Shown here piece by piece: positions 1 through 13,399 of a stretch of DNA of 64,000 nt; within the stretch, counting starts at the first letter, position 1, and every line of letters starts with the position of its first letter. The position numbers and the translations under genes were made by a program. Source of the stretch: Lumbricus rubellus (lineage: Eukaryota > Annelida > Clitellata > Crassiclitellata > Lumbricidae); NCBI GenBank assembly GCA_945859605.1, contig OX243815.1:23461531-23525530 (forward strand), read 5' to 3'. The notes beneath the pieces are model-generated. The model was not told where the DNA came from. It made no database searches and saw only the letters and a program-made list of their open reading frames with translations.

Positions 1-1170
1 TTTTCACGTTTTGTGTCCTGGTGCAGAGGACCTTTCAGAATCTTTCTATTTGAAACATTTGGCGACTCGCCCTTCAAATACAGCGTATACTTTTGTAGTT
101 TTTCAAGTAAAGATTTCTCTTTTAATTGATCTTGTTTTGAGTGAGCAAAGGTGATTTGTCGTGAACAGTTTTCATGGTAAAGCTCTATTTATCTTGTTAA
201 TCAATCTTGTTTTTTCAGTGAGCAATGTCGATGATCTTGAAAGTTTTCATGGTTTTTCTTGTGATGTGACCTCTAAGTTATTTTATGCTAATTGTGTATT
301 TTATTAACATGTACTAATTGTACCAATTTTGTGTTGCTGATTTGACCGTCAGATACATGAAGAACTAATTAGAAGGATGATTAGTGAACATGACCATTGA
401 CCAAAGATTAGACGTGTTAGAAATGGTTAGAACATTTGGATGGACGAAACGTGACAGATATTATAGGGTTTTGAAAATCTTACAAACAACCCGATGAATG
501 ATTAATGAAACATGACATATTTGGTCAAATTGACTTTAACATCAGTTAGATTAGCACAGGCAGCAGCAACTCTGAGTAGAATATTGAAGGGGCGCTTTAA
601 AAATTTTAATAATAAATGTTAGTGATGATGAACAAATCTTTTTAGAGTTTCTGTTTATCACAGGAAGAAGTAGCAAAGTAAAGTCTTCCTTTATTCTGTA
701 ATTTTTTCCTGAAGACAAACCAGGATTGGTGCCATTCCAAACTCATCCAGAAATGTACAAGCATCAAGATTTTTGGTAATTGCACATGGTTTCAAGTTTA
801 ATTAAGTCTGCCAAAAAACATTTTCCAGTTGTGAATGTTTTGAGGTTTTAACCTCATAGACTCGTAAACACTTTTTATTCTAAGCAGATCAAGATTGATT
901 GGCATTCTAAACACATGCTTTTCTGGGGTGCGAGTTAATATGGCAAGCTGTCTTAGTGTCCAACAATGTCTTTGGTCATGGAATTTCTAAACTTTTGTGT
1001 GTGTTGATTTTCATTCCATTTAACTTACTTATTGTACAAAAAATATAATTTTAATTTCTCCAGTTAATGCTCTATTCTGTCAATTCACTTAGTCATACAT
1101 ATCCTGAACCAATTAGTGCCTCACTGAGAGTATTGCCTTGCAGTGCCTCTACACATGAGGGGCTGGTCAG
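1..1170. other. AT-rich non-coding stretch, no gene seen
   Basis: No open frame of note and no recognisable element. It lies beyond the last JIP3/4 exon seen (minus strand), so it could be 3' flank, 3' UTR or a large intron of that gene. I searched it for the conserved C-terminal half of the JIP family and did not find it. Confidence 0.4.
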
Positions 1171-1249
1171 TTAACCCTTTATCCGTTCATTTTTAAATTT
1201 TAAACCCGTTTTCAGCGGATATTCTCGGGGCAAACGGGTAAAAGATTAA
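1171..1249. mobile_element. candidate tiny piggyBac-type MITE
   Basis: TTAA at 1171-1174 is followed by CCCTTTATCCGTT, and near the other end the inverse complement AACGGGTAAAAGAT runs into TTAA at 1246-1249. A TTAA duplication with ends starting near CCC is typical of piggyBac. The arms match only imperfectly and the body is about 71 bp, so this may be chance. Confidence 0.3.
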
Positions 1250-4200
1250 TGTACTCATGACTACTGGTACATTCCAAAGATTTTAATTTCATCCCCAGAC
1301 AGTCGGTAGACTCAGTACATGTAAACCTAAATGGAGACTTAAGAGGGTGTGGTGACTATTCAAAGAGGTCATGGTAGAGAAGCATCTGAACCAATAAATT
1401 CATTGGAAAGAAGGCAGTCTTGGTACGAGAGTGTAAAGATCCTGAAGAGTTAGAACTCTAGAAGAAGGACTTGCAACTGCGCTTCAGACACCATGTCGAC
1501 TAAAAAACCTACATTCCAACAGACAATGATCAAAGAGGATCGGTCTTTAGCTTTGTGCACAATCATCGTTCAGCAGTGCTTAACAAGTGATATAAATTCT
1601 AACTAACAGCCTCACAAAATCAGAAGTACATCGCTGACCGATCCACCATATCAAGCTGTTGATGCAAGCAGAAATTTTCACATCAGTGTAAACTGTACGT
1701 CTTCAATTGTAACAGTAATCTGACAGTTACAAAGCACTATTTCAACAATTGTGATACTATTACAGAAAAAGATTAACAACTAACTCATTTGTGACAAATC
1801 CTTTCGCATTAGTGACACGTTATAAAAACACAGCTTTGTTAAACTGGTTAAATTAGTTCTTCTTTTGAGACTTCTATCACGTCTCTACTGCAACATTCTG
1901 TTAACTTGGTCTTAAACAGTTGACATGTTACATACAACAATAGCTGTTAATAGCACCAAAAAATTGCCAGATCTTAATGTACAGCATCTGTCTGGCAAGC
2001 ATTACACAAAATATCGGTAATAGCAACTCAATACAACTGACAGCTCTATTCATGCCAACTGTGTGTTGGCGCATCTTTCATGTTGCACACAACAGCTTTA
2101 AAATACACAGTTTTTGTGAAAGTCATTTTTGCATTGATATAAATGCATTAGCAATGAAAATGGTTGTGCTGTAAAAATTCCAGTTCTAGTAATTTTCTTT
2201 GATGATGCTTCAAAACCAGCGTGCATGGAAATGCCTCATCTACATACTGATTTGCAGGCAGTTCTATAAAATGGCTTGACAAAGGTCTACATACATGCTT
2301 AGAGACGTCAAAAGCCAGGTTGCACTGCTCAGTGTATCTTACTCAAACTCAAACTGAATAAGGTTCAACAAATACCTCAGATTTGTACATTAACATTAGT
2401 GAAGAAGCTGCTAAAAAATGAATTCCTGTTTGAATGCAAAATAATAAAAGTAAAATTTGTACAGCATTTTACAAATTTGCATTATATTTACCTACACATT
2501 AAAAAACTGGATAACCATTAAGTTTACTACATGATTAGACTTGTTAAGGTAGAACAGATTGATTTAAATCCGTTAATAATTGTAGAACATATAAAATGAT
2601 ATGCATATTACATTTAACAAATTACATTGATTTCATTATACAAATTATATAGATCTCTATGTACAGAATTGTTACAATATTGCAGTGACGGTATTGTAAA
2701 TTAACATGCAACCGGTTGTTTGTAGTTTAGTTAACAACCTTAATTTCCACAGTAATATGAACAACTTCAACTTGCAATATTATTAAACTCCAAAAATATT
2801 TACATCTGAATGCAAATACACATAACAACAATCTGCCTGCTTCAAACAATGTCTAGTCTAGTCTAGTAATCGATTCACAATGCAGTAGCTGAAACATTAC
2901 ACACCTTGATACATCTACTTAATCCCTGAAATATCTACCACTTAAACTTTCAATGCCTATAGATCATTCTATTTTCTCCCCTTAACCCACCACACCTCCA
3001 AATCTACAGGGCAGTCAAAGAAATTTGTAGTAAAATGTAAACTAATACTATCATTATTTATTTCTTCCGTAAAACTACTGTACATTTGCTGGTAGTCTAG
3101 TAAAGAATATTCTTCCTTACTTACTTACACACATGTACACACACCTGTTTGCAACATAACCAAAGTCTTTCCGAGAAAAACTTCTACTGGCTTATACAAA
3201 ACTCTTTATAACCAACAACCCAAAACATGAACCAATCGACTGTTTCACCAGTTTTGATTTCAATCCTCATGCAATATTAATATCCCATTTACCTTTATTA
3301 TTGCTAAATAAATAGTTGATTTCCTCTATAAAACCCAAAAGCAAGGAATCAAAACCATTTGTATATTCCTAACGATCAGAATTTAAATTAATAATGCATA
3401 TCTTTCAACGCAAACACCAAGAAAACAATTTAATTTAAAAACCTATCGAAAGTATTTATCAAAAGGCATCTTGTATTCCAGCTGCAATATCAATTTCAAC
3501 CTATAAGCAAAGCATACCTAGGTACCGGTATGACATGACTACACCCAACTGCCTAACTTTTATATATTTACATTTTTTAAATTTATATAATATATATTAA
3601 TATATTATTTATTCAATTGATAAAAGCTGATTTTTGTTATTTGCTGAAAATCTTAAATCTTGCCAGTAAATGATAAAGTAAAATGCATCGTCTTGATGTA
3701 GTTGCACAAATTTTAGAATTTCTGCATAAAACTCTCACCACACTATACCATAAATATTATTCCTTCCAAAGATCAAACCTTGTTACAATTCAGCAGTAAC
3801 TTCTAAAACTACATGTACCAATGACAAAGTCTGTAGCACCATAATGTCAGAAATGTTACAAGGTGGAAAGCTTACAGCATTTAAGCAGACGGGCAGAAAG
3901 TCTTGAAAACTGTTGAAATACAATTCAAACTGTCGAGGGAACGAACTTTCTATGACGAAATCAGAACACAAGACATATAATTGATATGTTGTACAGATTA
4001 ACAACTTCCATTCATTTAAGCGGAATGGTAAAACCATCCCCCACTCACAAGCTCACTTAGTTTAGGCTGCAGAATAAGGCATTTGTGAGGTCATATGAAA
4101 GAACTTGGTCATAATCATGTTCAACAATGCAATACATATTTGTAATGGCTAAACTGCAAATGCTTTAATAATTAATTTAGCAGATTAATTATCAAATCTA

Positions 4201-4574
4201 TAATTTCTGCATGACTGGACAAAGAAGAAAAAGATGGCCACCACATGGAATGTAGGAACGATTGTATAGATGGGTGGATTAGCGGATGAATGGACAATAT
4301 ATTCAAGCATGGAAGAATTCACAGATGCATTGGGAAATGTACAATTTGTGCACCATAAATTTCAAAACTTGTCCTTGAATCAGCAAAATAAAGTCAAAAT
4401 TTTCCTACATGCGAGCTATCCCGACATTACAATGCCTTTCTTTTCAACACAGATTGACACAAAAATACCAAATATCGTTGAAAGTGGAAACCTGAGGCCA
4501 GTTCACGAATATAGCAGTCGACTCAAGACAGCGTTAGCGTCGTCTGCTGAAAGTCTGAGAAACGACCGGTCGGA
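1250..4574. other. AT-rich stretch downstream of the last JIP3/4 exon
   Basis: No exon of the JIP C-terminal region and no repeat family were recognised here. If the stop at 4575-4577 is used, the 3' UTR of that transcript lies here. AATAAA-type signals read on the minus strand are too common in this AT-rich sequence to choose one. A plus-strand open frame at 4270-4578 is discussed among the findings. Confidence 0.4.
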
Positions 4575-7500
4575 CTAAATGACAGTTGGAGGTTTGGATA
4601 AGGACGTAGAAGGTGTGTTCGGTTTTTTAGGTGTTTGTTGTGGTGTATCGTCACTACTGCTTACTAGGCCACTAAAACTGAATAAGACAGAAAATAAAAA
4701 AAATTCATTAGTAATGTCAGCAATGAAATACTTGAGTTTAATACTACTATCACAAAACAGTTCAAACATGCTAAGAAATTCATTTCAAATTTACCGCTGA
4801 GCTGTGCCACCATCGCACAATTAGTTTCAACATGTTTCAAGAGCACACTTCAAAGCATTGCTACCAGTTGACGGTTCCATCATGCCAATCCCATGCTCTT
4901 AAACTGTTTAATGCTTTATCAACCTTTCAGCTCTTGGATTCTTTCAGCATAACCTCCAAGAACAACATTCTGCCATCACGTGCAACGGTGCAAGACTCAG
5001 ACATGCCAGTGCTTCATCTGGTATGGAAATTATAATAATGAGAGCATTTCAGAAGCTGTGAAGACAAAAATAATAATGACAACAATGAATATCGCCTGGG
5101 ATATGAACCATAAACAAATATTTATCTAATTTATTAAGGTGATTCACAAAGCTCCACTACATAACCAGTGCAAAGAAAACTATGTGAATGATAACCTGTC
5201 TGTCAATACTGCAAAATGAAGTTAAAATTCAACCTGAGGTAGTTAACATTTCATACTCTTAGACAACCTGTAATACATTCATATGAAAAATAAACAAATA
5301 AACATTCTCTATATCTATATAAATGTCATAAATATGAACAATCAAGTGTACATAATAAAAATAATACAATAATTATACAAACCATAGGTATAACCATATA
5401 ACAATAAAGCAATCACGTCAACAAATATATCTGCTACTTACAAATTCCACAGAGACGACTTTTTCTTCGCTCCCTTGATGAGGTCTGGATGTTCCCTTGA
5501 GGCGCGGATCACTTCCGCAAGTCGAAGTGCCTCCTGCAGGTCCATCAGTTTCTCCTTGAACTGGTTCCTTTCCATCACAACTCGAGTCATATCAATACGA
5601 GTGAAGCACTTCTTGTCTTCATCCTTCAACATCAAAATATGTCATTGACCATCCACACTCATTTAATAAGCTTCTATGATTTGGAATGAAATAAAGGTAA
5701 GGATATCTTTTAGTGTTTTTCCATGAAAGACAAAATACAAGAATCGAAATCTGATGAAAATTAATTGATCTCAATTTCATAAAAGACAAAAAACTAGATA
5801 CAAGAAAGGAATTCCGATAAAATTAAGTGATCTCAAGTCCATGAGAGACAAGATACTAGATAAAAGAATGGAAATCTGATGAAAATTAAGTGATCCTCTC
5901 AATTTAGGACCACCAATTAATTCAAAAATTCTTCAGTAAATTCATTAATTACTTCATCGTGAACGACTGGTTTCGCTTTGAGCGCTTCTAGTTCTTCCTT
6001 CAGCCGCTTCACTTCATCCTCGAGTTCATCGATGCGAGTCACGTGTTTGTCACAAGTCTTCTGCAGCACACACAACTCCTCACGCAACAACTCGTGCTCT
6101 CTGAAGTAAACAGAAACATTGAGTAGCCATTGAGAAAGACAATCAATTCACCTATAGATCCATAGCGGGTTAATCATCGCATTAATTAATACTAGTGTAA
6201 CACAAGTGGGGAACATTGTGCAGTAATTATTAACTAAGGACACTTCCACGTGAATCAAACTTAAAGTTCTACCATTCAACACAATCATATCTGTTCAACT
6301 GTGGTTTGTTCCTACGCCACTTACTTACCCCATAGCAGCTGATTATACAGAGTAGATGCATTAGTTATTCAATTGTCTCCATGGCCATACCAGACAATGG
6401 ATCAATAAGCAGGCGTTCTAGCAAAATGTTCATGCCTGCAGATTTGTTTTGCTAACATGTTTTTTATCAAAATATAAACATTGTTTGGTTCGAGCAATTT
6501 TTTTACCAGTTTACTGGTAACCAACCAAGTTTGGAAGAAGTAACAATCATTAACATGAAACTGATGAGATTGAACCAACAAAAGCTTCTTGCCTATACCG
6601 GTCAAGAATTAAATGTCCAAACATATGACTTCTACAATTCTAATACATATCCATCAAGTTAAATTTGCGGTTTAGTTTCGTAAACATCGCAGAAGAGCAT
6701 AAAAACATAATCACTTAAATTCAGAATCTGAAGATAATCTGCATACTGAGATTTAATTTTGAAGAATTAAATGCCTCATTATAGGCAACTTACCCAAGAA
6801 GTTCATCAAGTTGTGTAATAAGATCATCTTTCACAACATTCAACGCATTTCTGAAAACATAGTAAAGAAAAAACTAAAAACTAATGACTTTATAAGAGAA
6901 AAATACAAAGTTATGTCAGATGAATGCCTTCAAAAGTTCTGTGTTTTAAAATCACAAGCTCCAACACAAGTATAATCTATCAAGGTTAATGTTATGCACA
7001 TGAAATTCTATGAATGCGAGTTCTATAAATACTGACTTCGTTTCTAAAAGTTCGTTGTTTTCTCGAATAAGTTTCTCCACTTCAGCAGTAACTCCTATAG
7101 AAATGACAAAACATAAATCCTGATTCAAAAACTAATGATAATGAAAATGTCATTATATTTCATGCATTGCAAGTCATAACTCAACATCAATGGCAATTCC
7201 ACCTTCTATATATATCCACATTTCAAATTCTTCAATTAATTATCTAATGAACTTATGGGATTCTGATCTGTAAAGAACCATGATTTACATTGTTTAAATG
7301 ATGTTCAAATACAGAAAAACAAACTAATGTGAAGCAAACTAACAACAGTCTACAACAACAGCAAAAGAGGAGTGAAGCATGGTGAAATGTCAAACAGAAA
7401 TCAACATGCAACTATTTCCTTAACATGAAACTATATTATACTGGTATATTGTAGTCTCATATGTGGCAAACCATTGCATTCTTGCAACATGCACAGCATA

Positions 7501-10500
7501 GCAAAACAAGAAATGTAGTACCAATCTGCTTTGAACTCAGCTTCTTAATTTATACCAGACTACCATAAATTAATAAACTCAAACCAATCTGATAAGATGC
7601 CTAGGAATATCACCTGCAAGGTTGATGCCTCCGTCCATTTCAACCAGCGCCTTGGAGTCTTGTTGTGACAGCTCATCATAAATAGACGACATGTTATGAA
7701 GTCTTGCACTGTGCATCAAATTAAAACATTTCGTTAGTGCAAGAACTATCCGCATATATCATAGAAATTAAATCTATGGAAGATCACTTGTCAGGGGATA
7801 AAAATGAGATTCCAACAGGGCTGTTTTTAAGGAGTTTTTAGAACTGCACAACCCCGTCTTTTCCTTCTCATCCTCCATGGTAAATTACTTCCAATCGAAG
7901 GACAATGACAATTTTTGGCTAGTTTTAACTGTACAAAAGTGCTTTTTCAAATGCACAAATCCATTTAGAACTGCACATTTTTGTGTACAACTGCACGTCA
8001 AAAACGCCCTGAATTCCAGTCAGTTTTGTTGGTTACAGCATGCTGGTAACTGTTTGACCAAATTTTTGAAACGAGAGATGAAGGTGGAAAAAATTTGAGT
8101 GAAATTTGAGTCCATGTGGCCAACTCTTGTCCGAACAAGCTTATACTTCGTGTTATTAAAAAATCACTGAAACATTTAACAATACACTATTACACTATCT
8201 GTGCACTGTTCCATTGTGAATAATGCAGCTGTATTTGATATTGCCCTCCTTCCAAATTTCAGCAGTGCACATATGACCATAAGAAAGAATAATGATGGTA
8301 CAGATACATTGTGTGTATGAAGGGACTCCTGATCAGGGTCTCTACAGTGACTGCCTAAGATCAAGCAGTACTCAGAACAGTACTCTCAGTATCATAGGCC
8401 GAGTTCTTCAACCAATCACTGGCAATCAGCTACTGTGTATCCAGGTATTATAATGCCAACTCTGGAACTAACATTCAGTGATTTTGTGTTGTGATGCTCA
8501 TAGTTGCATACAAATCTAAATGAACTGAAACAAAAATTGGTTAAAAAAGCGACAAACCCTGAATTCTGAAAACGCGGAGATTGGTTATCCTCTGGCAAAA
8601 CTTCTCCATTTTCATCAAACTCAACGGAAGTCAGGGACAATATGTTACCTGTTCACACACAAAACAAATAATTATTCAAACCGCTGAAAATCTGCTTCAT
8701 GAATTTTTTATAACCACATTTAACAGCTTTTTCTCATGAAGCATTGAATCAGCTGCCACACTGAGCACTGCATCCTCTTGCATCCTCTGATTAGCTTGAT
8801 CTCTTTGTTCCCTGTACCAGGATTGCCATGGCTCAGTGCAGATCATTTGCCTGCATAGGTCACTCTGGATTGAGCCACAGCAGAGTGTGAGTAACATTAT
8901 TATGCTAGCAAAGTTGTAGCAATGGAGGTTTATCTATTGGAAAAGTCGTCTGAAGAAGAGGCGTTATGAGATAGCTTGGAGAAAGAGACAAAGCCTTTGA
9001 CGTCTGTCTGGCCACCAAAGAAGTGAAGCTCTGTAGTTGCAGCAGCTCTACATTGCACCAAAACCAGAAGGAAGGTCTCTCACATTTTGTCTGATCTGGC
9101 CAGATCCAATTCAAAAGCCTGTACCAGCTGGTCATCAGTCCTTCCGTGATGTATCAGAGAAGAAATCTGAAATTTACATTCTGCTCTGATGGGGGTTAGA
9201 ACCCCAATCTCTGGAATAACAGCCCAGTAAGTTAACCACTAGACAACCACATTCACCCAATCAATGTCTAAAAGTTACAAAATCCTGCAATTGCAACACA
9301 TTACACTAAACAAGAATGAAGGCCATGACCGTCAGAAAGAAATTCAAAACCGCATTGCATCCCAAACACTCACTTCCATACGATGCCGCAAGAAACTCTT
9401 CAACACTCGTATCTGGAGTCTCCTCTTCCGGAGCCCACCCACCTCCACCCTCATCATCGCCTGTCCATGGGGATGCATTCAGTCGACCAGGGATGGTGGT
9501 ATTACCATCGGGGGAATCTTTCTCTGAGGTAATCTGACTTTCGGTACTCAAATCTGTCGACGCTGAAACCTCGACTGTGGCGTTTGAATCTCTGCGGTCA
9601 CTCGGCTCCGAAACTGACTCTAAAAGGTCAAACATATTCGACGATATTAGATTTTACGATAATAACAATTCCTTTTGTACTTCAAAGCCATTGAAAATAC
9701 GTAATTGAAAATAAATAATTCGCCACAGTGGTCATGTTACAATTCATTCATATTACAATTCACTTACATTGCCTGCACACACAGCTGTTAAATCAAGTAA
9801 ACTATAGGAACAGATCATTTACACAAGGAAACCCAATCCGAGAATTCTCTCTACTGTACAGTTGAAAGAAATTTGTAGAATAACCTGGAAGCTGATTCGA
9901 TAATTTACTGTTTTTCGTGTCATTCTCGTCAGAAAGAGGAGCCTGACTTTCTGCTCTGATGTCTTGGTTATTGCACTGTGCACTTTCACTCTGCTTATTC
10001 TTAGCCACAAACAGATCTCCCTAGAAAACAAACAACCAATGAATTAAACTTGACAAGCACCTGATAGAAGCGTTAGCTTGTGAAGCTGACATTGCCTTAT
10101 ATTGTCAAAACTGAATCTGAAACATTTACACGATGCTTATTAAGAACCCTACGAAGCAATAAACCAATTACTCATTTATTGATTGATTCAAAAGACCTTA
10201 AAAAAAGTTATTAAAATATGTGTGTCTAAAATACAACATGTTGAAAATAGAACACTAGGGGGTGGATGACGCTAGGTTTCTAACAGACATTACACCAGAT
10301 TTTGCAAGGAAAATGGTACAGCTTCTCGGGACATAAAGGCTTGCCCAGAAGAGACTACAAGGTTAGAAGGTTTTGCACCTAATGCAGTTAAAACATAACC
10401 ATAAATGCAACAAAATTTAAACGAATGTCTGATATTTCAATGACGGACAATTTCTGCAGATGACCTCAAACTTACATGACCATCTTTGACATCATTTGGA

Positions 10501-13399
10501 TGTTTCAGCTCGAGACTAATCTCTTTAGTCGTCTTCACCTCTGTGCTGATAACGCTGTTTTCAACACGTTTTAAAGCCGGAAACGGCAATCCAGATCTGA
10601 AAACAGAGTCCAAAACTAGCTGTTTACACAAGTTTTCCCATTCTGAGGCATCATAGAGCCACTCTTAACTTAAGGCCATCTGGAGAAAACACTCTAATGT
10701 ACACCATAAAGAGAAGTGTTTTTGTATTGTCCTTGTACAAAGCCTAAGAGGTGCAGCTGATCTTCATGTTTGCCCACACATGCACGTTATATCTACACCC
10801 AAGTGATGTACCAGAAGAATGGCCAAGCGAATCGATACATGCTAGCAAACAGTGGGTCAAATGGTAAGTTACTTGTATAGTTAGAGACACAACATGCCAA
10901 AATACAGATCTGTTCAAACATAAACACTATTTCACACTAAAAGATAATTTATTTTTACAGCAATTTACAGGAAATTATTATTTATTCAGCATCTAAACCT
11001 GCATCCAAAGTTAATCGTCATGCTACATGATGCTAACAACCTTATTATCTTTATAATATACACTCTACAAGGTGCAAAACTCTTGGATTACACTCATCTA
11101 TAATAATAATAATAATAATAATAATTACGACGATTTATATGGCGCAGTAACACAGCCATGCCGTTACAAGGGCGCCTTACAGAAAACCAGCTACACCGGA
11201 TAAGCCCTAGCGAACAAGTGTGATTTTAGCCTGGCTTTAAAAGAGTCCACTGAGCCTGCTGATCGGATAGCGAGAGGAAGACTGTTCCAGCAACGAGGAC
11301 CAGCGACCGAGAAGGCACGATCGCCGAAGCACGATCTCATTCTCCGCACTCGCAAATCAGACCTCTCGGATGATCTGAGCCGAAGCCCAGCCGCGGAGGA
11401 ATGAGTCTCTATGCAGCAATCGCGCAGGTACTCGGGCGCAGCTCCGTGAAGCGATTTGAACACGAGCAAACAGAGCTATACTGATCTATACTACTAAAAT
11501 TGTGTAGCCACTTGAGTCAACTTGGATGACAAAAAATTTCTTTCTGAACTATATTCAAGCAGGCAATGTTAGAACTACAAATCCTATATTGATCCAAACA
11601 GTTCAGTGCACTCTAAACAGTGCTCACAAGAGCTGGCAGAAGACCTAGCAGTCCTACCTGCTAGGAGATGTAACTTCTTTTTCCACGTGTAGTTTATAAC
11701 GTTCGACATAATCCGCATGAGTCTTAAAAATCTAACAATGAACAACAATAGACTTTTTATATTGACTAACAAAAGTAGTCAACAGTTAGCACAAACTATT
11801 TAAAAAAATCATTGCACAACATTTTAAATATTCTTCATTTTACGACAGCAATACTAATTTCCATAAATTAGCAAATATAATCATACTGTTAGTGCAATAA
11901 TTAAAAAAGATCCTTTCTACCTCAGTATATCTGGAATGTAACTTGGAATATTCATTCTTCATTTCAGTTTCCCTTTCTTCGTTCCTCAGAACTAAAACGA
12001 AATCAGAATGAAACATGTTGCAGTGAAATAAACACGGAATTTACTGTAAAGGAAAAACCTCATAAATCCAACGAAGAATCTGAGATAATTTAAAAACAAC
12101 TGAAACTTGTCAGAATAAATATTAAATATTTTTTAAACTGGTTGTTTGCCTGACCTACAAAGGGAAAAGATTTTTGGGCCCACTGTGTACTCTTTCACTT
12201 GTTGGACTCTCTGGACCGAGGGACCATCTGCTAAGATGTTTGGCTGACTCCTTCGAGCGAAACAGCACAACATAACAACAATTGCCACATCTATAATTGA
12301 CAAATGACATTGAAGAGACTACCATTTATAACTACCATGTATTTATTGTCCCTGCCATCTGCCACATAATGCTTAACATGGTTACATATTGACTAGCCTG
12401 CTTTGTACGGAATTTATGACTGATTAGTAGAGTTACAATCAGTTACATGTATGCTCCTCGGATATGTGTATTTCTTCAATTATTATATAACGTAAATTTT
12501 ATGACATTACTTTGTTCCTGCAAATTCTTTGCTTTGACTTCAAGTCGTCGAAGGTTTGACTCCATCGTCTCCGTTGCCTGTCGATGTAACTTCTTCTCCT
12601 CCTCCAACAGATCATCGCCTTCAAGATATTTCTATTTTAAATGAAAATCAATAACAAACAAAGCCATTTAATATGTCACATAATGCTGGATTTCATACTG
12701 GAAGCACCTCAAGCAGATATCTTAAAGATTCAATCATATTTCAGATTTGCACCAGTCAAGATTCCAAACTAACACAGGCAGCAAGAAATGCTTTGGGTGA
12801 GGTTTAGCTCTCTGTGTCTCTATGTCAAAGTCTATTCTTTCAAATTTGCGTTTTATGATCTAGTTTATTCCTGTCTGATGAATTCTATGCCAGCATTATA
12901 ATGCAACATGAATTAGTCAGTGTACTTGTAAAATAGCCCACAAGCCAAAACTAGACTAGAATAAGCTATTTCAAAAATTAAGCAGACAATTTCGAAGACA
13001 TTTCAAACTCTTGAAATAAGCGTGAAAATGAGTTACAACGCTAAAATACATGTTTACTCAAAAAAGTTACAGCTCAGCTAAGTAGCACAAATTCATTAGT
13101 CTGACCTGCTCACTATTTTTGCGTAACTGTTTTTCTTTTTCAAACTGCTTCTTTAAGTTGTCGTTCTCCACTCGAAGAAGCTCTATCTCAACTTCGTGAT
13201 CTTGCTTTTCTTTGTATGCCTGATTCAGGTTCTCTAGGACGCTGACAATGTGTGGCATTAGTCCATTTATGACGCTGTCTCCGTATGTCCCAATCATGCA
13301 TTCAAACTCGCGATATATACTGCTAGCTAAAGTCTTGACCCGCTCCGACATGACGATAGAATGCGTCTCGTCGTGCGTACCATAAAGTGTTTCTGCCAT
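4575..13399 (-). CDS. JIP3/JIP4-type JNK-interacting scaffold protein, N-terminal half, 14 exons
   Basis: Scaffold that in the known family binds JNK-pathway kinases and links kinesin-1/dynein to vesicles in the cytoplasm. Exons, 5' to 3': 13106-13399, 12511-12631, 11921-11991, 11658-11731, 10476-10596, 9885-10020, 9374-9619, 8558-8648, 7614-7708, 7037-7094, 6794-6850, 5953-6100, 5442-5623, 4575-4677. All junctions use GT/AG and all phases join in one frame, giving 598 codons plus stop. Exon 1 carries the RH1 domain ([20 protein letters not shown]). Exons 10-12 are coiled coil ([19 protein letters not shown]). Exon 13 is the leucine-zipper/RH2 segment ([20 protein letters not shown], then VIRASRE). 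Exon 14 continues with the family's WxFFSxLxSSS stretch, then stops. The start is the first ATG in frame, context ataATGg. The C-terminal WD40-like part of the family is absent from the window. The call is sure; the small exons 4, 6 and 8 are less so. Confidence 0.9.
5725..5905. repeat. imperfect ~64 bp tandem repeat in a JIP3/4 intron
   Basis: Between exons 12 and 13, a unit holding 'gataaaattaagtgatctca', then 'agacaa', then 'actagata', then 'agaa.ggaa' occurs about three times with substitutions. It shows no coding potential. Confidence 0.6.
7816..8011. mobile_element. hAT-type MITE, family shared with 43765-43971
   Basis: Starts CAGGGCTGTTTTTAAGGA and ends ACGCCCTG, so the ends are inverted repeats. 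It is flanked by gattccaa and aattccag, an imperfect 8 bp duplication (6 of 8). The interior (TTTTTAGAACTGCACAA, CCATGGTAAATTACTTCC, GTTTTAACTGTA) is the inverse of the copy at 43765-43971. It lies in the intron between JIP3/4 exons 8 and 9. The open frame across it is incidental. Confidence 0.75.
8935..9250 (-). mobile_element. tRNA-derived SINE in a JIP3/4 intron
   Basis: Read on the minus strand, 9180-9250 looks like the 5' half of a Pol III promoter: TGTCTAGTGGTTAACTTACT resembles an A box and GGGTTCTAACCC a B box. About 240 bp without host coding features follows to 8935; that outer boundary is a guess. The cloverleaf is not intact, so this is a SINE rather than a tRNA gene. Confidence 0.5.
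11103..11469 (-). mobile_element. 5'-truncated CR1/L2-like LINE, end of the reverse-transcriptase ORF plus tail
   Basis: The minus strand 11469-11191 encodes about 92 residues with [19 protein letters not shown] and later [11 protein letters not shown]. This is the typical extreme C-terminus of CR1/L2-type LINE ORF2 proteins, past the RT domain itself. A short 3' UTR (GCGCCATATAAATCGTCGTA) and an ATT-type tail at 11103-11125 follow. The same 3' end recurs at 61276-61350. It is a 5'-truncated copy in the intron between JIP3/4 exons 4 and 5, in the same orientation as the host gene. Confidence 0.85.
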
